DNA of 64,000 nucleotides. Source: Chryseobacterium jejuense (GTDB lineage Bacteria; Bacteroidota; Bacteroidia; Flavobacteriales; Weeksellaceae). The notes below the pieces were generated by a model. That model had not been told where the DNA came from. It saw nothing but the letters and a program-made list of their open reading frames with translations, and ran no database searches. Where the stretch lies: positions 647,978-711,977 of the forward strand of contig NZ_FNEG01000003.1 of the NCBI RefSeq assembly GCF_900100075.1, read 5' to 3'. The position numbers were made by a program, and so were the translations under genes. Below, piece by piece: positions 7,844 through 14,717 of the stretch. The first letter of the stretch is position 1, and the number at the start of each line of letters is the position of its first letter.

Positions 7844-8373
7844 CCTTTTTCTTTCTTCAGATTTTCAATATGGGCAAAATGATGGTTGCAATGCCAGACA
7901 TATAAGGCAAGATTATCCCTTAAATTATAATTTTTGTTATGTTCAGGATGATGAAAGGTTCTTTCAAATTGTTTATTGGTAAGACTTTTAAGAAGTGTCG
8001 TCCATCTTTGGTGAGTTCCTTTTAGTATTCTCATCGCTGGTTTTATCGGCATATGAATGCTATCCTGAAGTTCAGCCCATTTAGCTTCATCATAAGGTTT
8101 GATGGTTGGGTTATCTTCGGTAAGGGCTAACTTGAAACGGATAAAGCTGTTGGTATGGCTGTCTGCGATATGATTAACAAGCTGTCTTACCGTCCATCCT
8201 CCTTCTCTATAAGGGGTATCAAACTGTTCGTCTGTAAAATGTTCAATGAGGTTCTTCAGTTTTCCGGGAAAGTCTTTAATTGCTTTAATATAGGTGTCTA
8301 AAGTGGTATCACAGATGTTTTCCGGTGCTTCAAACTGTCCTATTGGAAATTTTTTGTTCTCAAGATCGTTCAT
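7837..8373 (-). CDS. bstA: YfiT/BstA-like bacillithiol S-transferase (DinB superfamily)
   Basis: 178 aa, the usual length of the YfiT group. Diagnostic motifs are FPIGQFEAPE at the N-terminus, WTVRQLVNHIADSHTNSFIR with a metal-ligand histidine, and YVWHCNHHFAHIENLKKEKGW with the HxxxH pair at the C-terminus. In Bacillus subtilis YfiT (BstA) transfers bacillithiol to electrophiles; it was formerly called a metal-dependent hydrolase. It is the first gene of the overlapping operon with DUF1569, ytxJ and a crp-like regulator. The upstream region holds a TTTGTCC…GGACAAA palindrome (8405-8434), which also occurs before pncA. Confidence 0.82.
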   Translation of the reverse strand: MNDLENKKFPIGQFEAPENICDTTLDTYIKAIKDFPGKLKNLIEHFTDEQFDTPYREGGWTVRQLVNHIADSHTNSFIRFKLALTEDNPTIKPYDEAKWAELQDSIHMPIKPAMRILKGTHQRWTTLLKSLTNKQFERTFHHPEHNKNYNLRDNLALYVWHCNHHFAHIENLKKEKGW

Positions 8374-8404
8374 TGGTCAGGTTTTTAACTTTTAATTTTT
8401 GTTA

Positions 8405-8512
8405 GTTTGTCCGGCAATTCAGTTTTGGACAAACCTTTATCTGATTCTGTAAATTTATTAAAATTCAAGAAATATGAATATGAAAAAAACGTTAATTATC
8501 ATGATTATTTAT
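8405..8512 (+). pseudogene. Decayed copy of the pncA promoter and first codons
   Basis: From the palindrome GTTTGTCC-N14-GGACAAAC (8405-8434) through 'tgtaaatttat' to an ATG at 8480 this segment lines up, with substitutions, with 9879-9986, the control region and start of pncA. The translated start MKKTLIIM resembles pncA's MKKALIIV, but then runs into unrelated codons. The -7 box TAGTTTTG of pncA corresponds to TGATTCTG here, so the copy looks inactive. It sits between the divergently placed bstA operon and the helicase terminator. The palindrome could still serve the bstA operon on the other strand. Confidence 0.65.
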
Positions 8513-8521
8513 AGAATACAA

Positions 8522-8553
8522 AAAAGCTCCCATTGTAGACAATCGGAGCTTTT
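8522..8553 (-). terminator. Terminator of the DEAD-box helicase gene
   Basis: Stem AAAAGCTCC / GGAGCTTTT with an inner ATTGT/ACAAT stem; read on the minus strand it is followed by TTTTTTG. It lies just downstream of the helicase stop at 8564. Confidence 0.75.
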
Positions 8554-8563
8554 AATTTATATT

Positions 8564-9706
8564 TTAGTAACCATGCAGATTAATTTCTTCTGTTCTTTCT
8601 AAGGTTACTTTTTTACCCATTTTCTTTTGAATGACTCTGAAATGCTGTAACTCATCATCTGTCAGAATCGTAATAGCTGTTCCTTTTTCGTTGGCACGGC
8701 CTGTTCTACCAATTCGGTGAATGTAATCCAAAGGGGAACGCGGCAGTTCGTAATTGATAACACAAGGCAGATCATCAATATGAATTCCACGTCCAATTAA
8801 GTCTGTAGCTACCAGAATCTGTGCTCCATTAGATTTAAATTCTTCCAGATTATTTCTTCGGGCACCCTGGGACTTCTGACTGTGAATAGCCACTGCCTTA
8901 ATTTTATTCTTTTTAAGCTTTTCTACTAAATTATCAGCAGCTCTTGTAGATGAAACAAATATCAATGCTTTTTCAACTTTCTTTTCCTTAATGAGATATC
9001 GTAAAAAAGGACCTTTATTTTCAGGAGAAACATGATAAGCAAACTGTTCAATATTATCAATCTCAACTTCTTCTTTTTTAATTTCAATAATGGTTGGATT
9101 AATAGATAAACGTTCTTTCATTTCAGCAATTTTATCATTTAAAGTCGCTGAGAATAAAGTCGTTTGTTTTACTATAGGCATCAGAGCAAAAAGTTTATTC
9201 ATCTCCTCTCCAAAACCTAATTGAAACATCTTATCGGCTTCATCAACCACCAAATGCTGAATTTCTGAAATGCTCAGTGCATTATGGTCAATTAAATCCA
9301 ATAAACGTCCGGGAGTCGCTATAAGGACTTCTACCCCAAACATTCCTTTCATCTGAGGGTTAATAGAAACACCGCCATAAACCGCCATGGTACGGATTTC
9401 ACGTTTCAAATTTTCTGTAAATGCTCTGAAAACTTCATCAATCTGAATAGCTAATTCACGAGTAGGCACCAATATTAAAACTTGAACATTACGTCCTTTC
9501 TTAGCTTCTGTATTTTGTAACTTTTCTAAAATCGGCATTACAAAACAAGCCGTTTTTCCGGAACCTGTTTGTGCAATTCCCATAAGATCTTTTCCTTGCA
9601 GAATAACAGGTACTGCCTGTTCCTGAATTGGAAAAGGTTTCAAATACCCTAGTTTCTTAACAGAACGAATAATATTGTGTGATAATCCTAACGATTCAAA
9701 TGACAT
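8564..9706 (-). CDS. DEAD-box ATP-dependent RNA helicase, RhlE-like
   Basis: 380 aa containing all core motifs in order: Q motif (PFPIQEQAVP), motif I AQTGSGKT, Ia PTRELA, TPGRLLD, motif II DEAD (VVDEADKMF), motif III SAT, and motif VI HRIGRTGR. It stops soon after the helicase core, so it lacks the long basic C-terminal tail found in many RhlE/CsdA proteins. It unwinds RNA during ribosome assembly or mRNA decay by family analogy. A TATCTTTG box on the minus strand (9726-9733) is just upstream of the start, and palindromic element B lies immediately beyond. Confidence 0.93.
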   Translation of the reverse strand: MSFESLGLSHNIIRSVKKLGYLKPFPIQEQAVPVILQGKDLMGIAQTGSGKTACFVMPILEKLQNTEAKKGRNVQVLILVPTRELAIQIDEVFRAFTENLKREIRTMAVYGGVSINPQMKGMFGVEVLIATPGRLLDLIDHNALSISEIQHLVVDEADKMFQLGFGEEMNKLFALMPIVKQTTLFSATLNDKIAEMKERLSINPTIIEIKKEEVEIDNIEQFAYHVSPENKGPFLRYLIKEKKVEKALIFVSSTRAADNLVEKLKKNKIKAVAIHSQKSQGARRNNLEEFKSNGAQILVATDLIGRGIHIDDLPCVINYELPRSPLDYIHRIGRTGRANEKGTAITILTDDELQHFRVIQKKMGKKVTLERTEEINLHGY

Positions 9707-9739
9707 AAAAACTATTTATTTTCTGCAAAGATACGCTAA

Positions 9740-9860
9740 AAGGCTGGAAGCTGGGTGATGGAAGAAGGAAGTAATGATGAATGATACTTCTTTTAAAGGT
9801 GACAGTTCGTCGTTGCATCCCTAAAAGTAACTACCAACTTCTTTCTTCCAGCTTACTGCC
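9740..9860. repeat. Palindromic intergenic element, copy B
   Basis: Left arm 9740-9773 (AGGCTGGAAGCTGGG…GGAAGAAGGAAGTAA) and right arm 9835-9860 (AACTTCTTTCTTCCAGCTTA…) are an imperfect inverted repeat of the same family as 6255-6406 and 60041-60184. It sits between the divergent helicase and pncA genes, directly upstream of the helicase -7 box. Confidence 0.65.
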
Positions 9861-9878
9861 ATTAATTTTTTTTTGCCG

Positions 9879-9926
9879 ATTTGTCCGATAATTCGGTTTT
9901 GGACAAATTTTTGCCAATTAGTTTTG
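9879..9926 (+). promoter_or_regulatory. pncA promoter with overlapping palindromic operator
   Basis: Palindrome ATTTGTCC-N14-GGACAAAT (9879-9908) is followed by the -7 box TAGTTTTG (9919-9926). Its right arm covers TTTTGG at 9897-9902, a suitable -33 element, so a bound protein would block RNA polymerase. The same palindrome recurs at 8405-8434. Confidence 0.6.
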
Positions 9927-9957
9927 TAAATTTATCAGAAATTCGAGAAATCAAAAT

Positions 9958-10563
9958 ATGAAAAAAGCATTAATAATCGTCGATGTACAGAATGATTTTT
10001 GTGAAGGCGGAGCACTAGCAGTACCAGGATCCAATGAGATTATTCCTTATATCAATCTTTTGATGGAAGAAAATGAATATGATCAGATTGTTTTAACTCA
10101 AGATTGGCATCCTGTAGGGCATAAAAGCTTTGCAAGCAGTAACGGACGTAAGGTAGGAGAAAGCATTATCCTGAATGGTGTTCCTCAATTTATGTGGCCG
10201 GACCATTGTGTACAGGGAACTTTTGGGGCTGAATTCCATAAAGACTTAAACCAAAGCAAGGTTACTCATATCATACAAAAAGGAAAGAATATTGAAATAG
10301 ATAGCTATAGTGGTTTCCAGGACAATAATCACTTTATGAAAACCGGTTTGGATGATTTCTTGAAATATCATGATATACAGTTGGTAGAAATCGTAGGGTT
10401 GGCAATGGATTATTGTGTAAAGTTTACTGCTCAGGATGCTGTAGCAAACGGATATATTACCTGTCTTCACTTCAACGGAACCAAAGCTGTAAATGTAAAA
10501 CCTGATAATGGCAGGGATGCAATCTATGAAATGATTGAAAAAGGAGTAACCGTACTTGGATAA
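9958..10563 (+). CDS. pncA: Nicotinamidase
   Basis: 201 aa isochorismatase-fold enzyme converting nicotinamide to nicotinate for NAD salvage. The catalytic triad is visible as Asp9 (VDVQNDF), Lys108 (IIQKGKN) and Cys153 (GLAMDYCVKFTA). The metal ligands are Asp49 and His51 (TQDWHP) and His83 (WPDHC). Length and motifs fit PncA rather than other isochorismatase-like hydrolases. Preceded by a palindrome-bearing promoter (9879-9926) and followed by a bidirectional terminator. A decayed copy of its 5' end lies at 8405-8512. Confidence 0.95.
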   Translation: MKKALIIVDVQNDFCEGGALAVPGSNEIIPYINLLMEENEYDQIVLTQDWHPVGHKSFASSNGRKVGESIILNGVPQFMWPDHCVQGTFGAEFHKDLNQSKVTHIIQKGKNIEIDSYSGFQDNNHFMKTGLDDFLKYHDIQLVEIVGLAMDYCVKFTAQDAVANGYITCLHFNGTKAVNVKPDNGRDAIYEMIEKGVTVLG

Positions 10564-10594
10564 AATATTAAGATATACTAAAATGTATAAAAAT

Positions 10595-10622
10595 AAAACA
10601 GCATCATGATTGGTGCTGTTTT
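10595..10622. terminator. Bidirectional terminator after pncA
   Basis: Stem AAAACAGCA / TGCTGTTTT with a 10-nt loop, then a T-rich run; lies between convergent pncA (+) and the esterase gene (-). Confidence 0.8.
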
Positions 10623-10642
10623 ATTTTTTTGATCTTAATAGA

Positions 10643-11491
10643 TTACTCCTGATTCAATATAGTTAATTCTGAAAGAAAATCTTTGGGTTTAATATTTCCA
10701 ATTGCAAATTCATGTTCGAGCAGTTTGATTTTTTCTGTTTTGGTATAAGAACGACTATAGATTGTTGCTAATACGTTTTCTTCATCATGATTAGGATCAA
10801 GAAGATGTTTTAAATCACGGAATGCACTATAATATCTGACACCCAATACTCTTTGTGACAGGGCATTGAAATGAATATTGTCAGCATTGGCTGTAAGTCC
10901 CTTTGCCGTAACAAAGTAACAGTTTGCTTGGGTTTTTGCAAATTCCTCCAATGCTTGATTAATTAAAGGGTACGAAGCAAAATACTGCCCAAAAATCCCT
11001 TCGGATAGAAAGCTTCCTAAACCACCTATCACTAGAGGAACTTCAGGAATATTTAATTCCTTGCGTAAACCTTCTATGATTATAGAAAATTTATCACCAT
11101 ACTTCTCAGCTTTTTCCGGAGAACAGTCATTTTCTCCCTGATGCCACAAGATCCCCGCAATCTTACTTGTTCGTTGTGCAAATTTAGCTTGTGATACTGC
11201 ATTTTCAAATAAAGCCCCACCTACAGCCCAATCATCAAGACTGGTTCCTCCATCAGCGCATGGAATCAATCCTATCTCCTCTTTTGGGTTGTCGAGTCTC
11301 CATGACGCAGCAAATGAAGCAGCAAGTCCAACACCGGCACTAGGACGGTCAAAATTAATAGGTTCAGACATGATTTGCCATAGTCCGTTTCTCTGCATTT
11401 TAATATGTTCATCATAGATAGACGGAACTTCTTTACGATAACCACGACCAGCCATATTGGACTGCCCTATCATTAAAAAGGAATGTATCAT
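10643..11491 (-). CDS. SASA-family (sialate O-acetylesterase-like, CE6-type) esterase
   Basis: 282 aa. The SGNH-hydrolase blocks are clear: MIGQSNMAGRG with the nucleophile serine at residue 11, GGTSLDDW, LWHQGENDCS, and a C-terminal NADNIHFN with the catalytic His. The family removes acetyl groups from sugars such as sialic acid or xylan. There is no signal peptide, so it should act in the cytoplasm on imported sugars or other esters. Its ATG overlaps the stop of the upstream TetR gene by 4 nt (ATGA); the two form an operon under a TetR-type operator. The substrate is not deducible. Confidence 0.82.
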   Translation of the reverse strand: MIHSFLMIGQSNMAGRGYRKEVPSIYDEHIKMQRNGLWQIMSEPINFDRPSAGVGLAASFAASWRLDNPKEEIGLIPCADGGTSLDDWAVGGALFENAVSQAKFAQRTSKIAGILWHQGENDCSPEKAEKYGDKFSIIIEGLRKELNIPEVPLVIGGLGSFLSEGIFGQYFASYPLINQALEEFAKTQANCYFVTAKGLTANADNIHFNALSQRVLGVRYYSAFRDLKHLLDPNHDEENVLATIYSRSYTKTEKIKLLEHEFAIGNIKPKDFLSELTILNQE

Positions 11492-12057
11492 TTTTTATTT
11501 AATTGTATACCAATACTTCTACTGAATGAATACCAGGCCAGTTTTTTAACTTCATTTTGAGCAATATCCCCAGATCTGCAAGCAGTAATTGTTGCCGTAA
11601 TCACACTAGTGAAAATAATTCTTATCCAAGCCAAAGGAAGCTTATCATCTATCACCTGTTGTTTTTGCAATTCCTGAATGGCATCAAATAATTGATTTCT
11701 TCTTTTGCTATAAGCTGTACTTTGCTTGCTTTCGTAACCTGCTGAAGAGGATGTAGTGTTATCATTCAGCTTCATAAGAAAAGCATACTTTGTTCCGCTA
11801 TCAATTCCTGCATATAATAAATGTTCGAGTTGTACTAAAGGGTCTTCTGAGCTGTCACATGCTTTAACAGCTGTAAACTCCCATGCGTCCATCATATTCT
11901 TATTGCATGCTTCCAGTAATTCATTTCGATTTTTAAAATACCGGTGAACTGTTCTCCTATTAACACCACAACTTAATGCAATATCCTCAAATGTTGCCGA
12001 AAAATTCTCGTTTAATACTGATATCGCAGCCTCAATAATTTTTTGCTGAGTATTCAT
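11488..12057 (-). CDS. TetR/AcrR-family repressor
   Basis: 189 aa. The N-terminal helix-turn-helix is typical: IIEAAISVLNENFSATFEDI then CGVNRRTVHRYFKNRNELLE. The C-terminal ligand domain is not assignable. It is transcribed first in an operon with the SASA esterase (4-nt overlap). A 10-bp perfect inverted repeat (12085-12108) sits just upstream of its -7 box, so autoregulation and control of the esterase are likely. The inducer is probably a substrate or product of the esterase, an inference from operon logic. Confidence 0.9.
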   Translation of the reverse strand: MNTQQKIIEAAISVLNENFSATFEDIALSCGVNRRTVHRYFKNRNELLEACNKNMMDAWEFTAVKACDSSEDPLVQLEHLLYAGIDSGTKYAFLMKLNDNTTSSSAGYESKQSTAYSKRRNQLFDAIQELQKQQVIDDKLPLAWIRIIFTSVITATITACRSGDIAQNEVKKLAWYSFSRSIGIQLNKK

Positions 12058-12072
12058 AAATTCTTAATGCCT

Positions 12073-12108
12073 CAAATTTACGACAAATGTCTCATTACTG
12101 AGACATTT
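12073..12108 (-). promoter_or_regulatory. TetR operator and promoter
   Basis: Perfect inverted repeat AAATGTCTCA-TTAC-TGAGACATTT (12085-12108) followed on the minus strand by the -7 box TAAATTTG (12073-12080). The operator fills the -33 to -7 spacer of the tetR-esterase operon. Arm length and short spacer are typical of TetR-family operators. Confidence 0.8.
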
Positions 12109-12193
12109 TATTTGGAGTAATATGAAATTTAAAATAGATGAGACCGTTTTATGCCAAATGAAATACTATTTTCGTCCAATTAATAATACAAAA

Positions 12194-12220
12194 AAGCGCA
12201 GAAAACTAGTTTCTGCGCTT
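12194..12220 (-). terminator. Terminator of rluB
   Basis: Perfect 11-bp stem AAGCGCAGAAA / TTTCTGCGCTT; on the minus strand it ends in TTTTTTG. A weaker hairpin (AAGCTTGAACC … GGTTCATAGCTT, 12271-12295) is closer to the rluB stop, and a 9-bp palindrome ATTATTGTT/AACAATAAT lies at 12240-12258. Confidence 0.75.
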
Positions 12221-12304
12221 CTTATTCTTTACACTTAAAATTATTGTTTAACAATAATGATTTCAATCAAAAGCTTGAACCTGGGTTCATAGCTTATCAT
12301 TATT

Positions 12305-13486
12305 TTAAAGCATTTTAAGGTTGTTCACTTCCAGTTCTGTTAAGATTCTCCAGTGTCCTCTCTTGATGTTCTTCTTCGTTAATCCGGCAAACATTACTCT
12401 GTCTAAAGTTTCTACTTCGTATCCTAATCTTTGGAAAATTCTTCTGATAACACGGTTCCATCCGATGTGGATCTCAATTCCGATCTCATTTTTAGGCTTA
12501 CCTTCAATGTACGAAATTTGGTCAACTACTGCTACCCCTTCATCAAGACGAATTCCTTCTGCAATAAGACGTAAATCTTCACCAGTTAATTTCTTATCCA
12601 ACGTTACATGGTAAATCTTCTTAGCATCAAAAGATGGATGCGTCAGTTTTTTAGTCATGTGCCCGTCATTAGTCAATAAGATAACCCCTGTAGTAGAACG
12701 GTCTAGTCTTCCAACTGGGAACAATCTGTAAGGAGAAGCGTTTGCCACAAGATCCATTACTGTTTTTCTTGCTTTATCGTCCTTGGTAGTAGAAATATAC
12801 CCTTTTGGTTTGTTAAGAAGAACATAAACCGGTTTTTCCGGTGTAATACTTTGTCCGTCAAAAACAACCCTGTCAGTTTTTTGTACCTGATATCCCATTT
12901 CATCTACTACCTTTCCGTTTACCTCTACAAGCCCTTGTGTGATAAGCTCATCAGCCTCTCTTCTGCTGCAGATTCCGGAATTAGCAATATACTTATTAAG
13001 ACGGATGCTGTCTTTATGAACATCTTTTTCGATTTTATTCAATCTTCTCTTTTGTACAAAAGATCTTGTCTTGTCCTCACTTCTATCATCTCCATTAGAT
13101 GGTCTTCTACCATATTTTAAGCTACCTCTTTCATACTTATCTCTGGCATCGAAGTTTTTTCCACCTCTCTTAGGTTTTCCAAAAGATTTCTTTTCGTAGC
13201 TTTCACTTTTATTCGTGATATAAGCTCTACTTTCAGATTTTGATTCAGAATCATCACTAGAGCTATTAAAAGTTCCTGTGTTTTTCTTGAAAGGTTTCTT
13301 TTCAAATCTTGAGTTGGATCCTGAATGTTCGGGACCTTTTCTTGCCCCATCTTTAGAGAAAGGCTTTTTAAAAGGTTTTGATCCTGAAGAATTTCCAGAT
13401 CTGGAAGCACGAGAATCATCAGAACTTTTCTTGGTTGAAATTCTTGGTCTCTTTGGTCTGTCTGAATTATTATTATCTCTGCTCAT
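12305..13486 (-). CDS. rluB: Pseudouridine synthase of the RsuA/RluB family with a long basic N-terminal tail
   Basis: 393 aa. Residues 1 to about 160 are low-complexity and rich in Ser, Lys, Arg and Asp, so presumably disordered and RNA-binding. An S4 domain follows (RLNKYIANSGICSRREADEL). The catalytic domain holds the family motif GRLDRSTTGVILLTND with the nucleophile Asp262, and the end motif RVIRRIFQRLGYEVETLDRV. The enzyme isomerises a specific uridine in rRNA; RluB acts on 23S helix 89/90, while RsuA acts on 16S, and the exact target here is inferred. The tail is common in Bacteroidetes homologues. It is divergent from aroB. Confidence 0.88.
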   Translation of the reverse strand: MSRDNNNSDRPKRPRISTKKSSDDSRASRSGNSSGSKPFKKPFSKDGARKGPEHSGSNSRFEKKPFKKNTGTFNSSSDDSESKSESRAYITNKSESYEKKSFGKPKRGGKNFDARDKYERGSLKYGRRPSNGDDRSEDKTRSFVQKRRLNKIEKDVHKDSIRLNKYIANSGICSRREADELITQGLVEVNGKVVDEMGYQVQKTDRVVFDGQSITPEKPVYVLLNKPKGYISTTKDDKARKTVMDLVANASPYRLFPVGRLDRSTTGVILLTNDGHMTKKLTHPSFDAKKIYHVTLDKKLTGEDLRLIAEGIRLDEGVAVVDQISYIEGKPKNEIGIEIHIGWNRVIRRIFQRLGYEVETLDRVMFAGLTKKNIKRGHWRILTELEVNNLKML

Positions 13487-13500
13487 TCTAAAAATTTCTG

Positions 13501-13549
13501 CAAAGATAGTAATTTAGTTACGAGTTAAAAATTAAGAATCATAACTTTG
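13501..13549. promoter_or_regulatory. Divergent promoters rluB / aroB
   Basis: Minus-strand -7 box TATCTTTG (13501-13508) precedes rluB by 15 nt, and plus-strand TAACTTTG (13542-13549) precedes aroB by 38 nt. Both match the Bacteroidetes TAnnTTTG element. Confidence 0.6.
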
Positions 13550-13587
13550 CAGTATAGTTTACATTTTAATCTTACATATTTTCGAAA

Positions 13588-14634
13588 ATGATAACAATAT
13601 TAAACGATAATTTTTCTCAGCTCAACGCCTTTCTTCACGAGAAAACATTCAGTAAAATTTTTATTTTGGTGGATGAGAACACTCATGAATACTGTCTTCC
13701 CGTTCTTTTAGGCAATATGGAAACAGATCTTGGGTTTGAAATTCTGGAGATTGAAGCAGGAGAGGAAATGAAGAATATTCAGACAGCCAATCAGCTGTGG
13801 GAAATTCTTACAGAAATGCAGGCAGACAGAAAAGCATTGGTTATTAACCTGGGCGGCGGCGTAATTACAGATATGGGAGGTTTTGTAGCATCTACCTATA
13901 AAAGAGGAATCAAGTTCATTAATATCCCTACTACCCTTTTATCTATGTGTGATGCCTCTATTGGTGGGAAAACAGGAATTGATCTGATGCATTATAAAAA
14001 TATGGTAGGAACATTCGCTTTCCCGGAACAGATTTTTATTTATCCTCAATTTTTAGAAACACTCCCTTTTAAAGAATTAAGAAGTGGATTTGCTGAAATG
14101 CTGAAACACGGTCTTATTGCAGATAAAGCTCACTGGAATCAGCTGATTCAGCTTCATAAGCTTGATGTGGAAGCTGTAACCCCTTACATCCAGAATTCTA
14201 TGGATATTAAGCAAGACGTTGTAGAAAAGGACTTCCATGAAAGCAATATCAGAAAAACCCTGAACTTCGGGCATACAATTGGTCATGCAGTCGAAAGCTT
14301 GTGTTTACAGCAGGAAAATCCAATTCTTCATGGTGAGGCTGTTGCAATGGGAATGATTTGTGAAGCGCATCTTGCCTATCTTGAAAACCTTATTTCAGAA
14401 GAAGATTCAAAAATAATTATTGAAAATATTCAAAGATATTATCCTTATTTAGATATCAGTGATTTTAAAGATGAAGATATTACAGCATTGCTTTTAAATG
14501 ATAAAAAGAATGTGGACAGTAAGATCAATTTTTCTTTACTTACTGGTATTGGTGAATGTAATTATGATTACCAGTGCAGCCAAAAAAACATCATTGAATC
14601 CTTATCTTTTTATAGAAAACTGAATGATGCATAA
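13588..14634 (+). CDS. aroB: 3-dehydroquinate synthase
   Basis: 348 aa, full length. It converts DAHP to 3-dehydroquinate, the second shikimate-pathway step, using NAD and a divalent metal. NAD-binding GGGVITDMGGF, the IPTTLLSMCDASIGGKTGID block, the metal-ligand motifs EMLKHGLI and LNFGHTIGHAVE, and HGEAVAMGM are all present. It is monocistronic: divergent from rluB and closed by a strong terminator. No other aromatic-pathway genes are nearby. Confidence 0.95.
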   Translation: MITILNDNFSQLNAFLHEKTFSKIFILVDENTHEYCLPVLLGNMETDLGFEILEIEAGEEMKNIQTANQLWEILTEMQADRKALVINLGGGVITDMGGFVASTYKRGIKFINIPTTLLSMCDASIGGKTGIDLMHYKNMVGTFAFPEQIFIYPQFLETLPFKELRSGFAEMLKHGLIADKAHWNQLIQLHKLDVEAVTPYIQNSMDIKQDVVEKDFHESNIRKTLNFGHTIGHAVESLCLQQENPILHGEAVAMGMICEAHLAYLENLISEEDSKIIIENIQRYYPYLDISDFKDEDITALLLNDKKNVDSKINFSLLTGIGECNYDYQCSQKNIIESLSFYRKLNDA

Positions 14635-14666
14635 CCATTTTTATAGCATTATCTGAAGATCATATT

Positions 14667-14702
14667 ATACTAAACCCTGCTACATTCAGCAGGGTTTAGT
14701 AT
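14667..14702. terminator. Bidirectional terminator after aroB
   Basis: Perfect 15-bp stem ATACTAAACCCTGCT / AGCAGGGTTTAGTAT with a 6-nt loop, between convergent aroB and the S74 fibre gene. Confidence 0.85.
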
Positions 14703-14717
14703 TTATTATTCTTGAAA

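Noticed and set aside
12851..13120. Open frames within rluB on the opposite strand
   Set aside because: They are by-products of the low-complexity, Ser/Lys-rich rluB tail.
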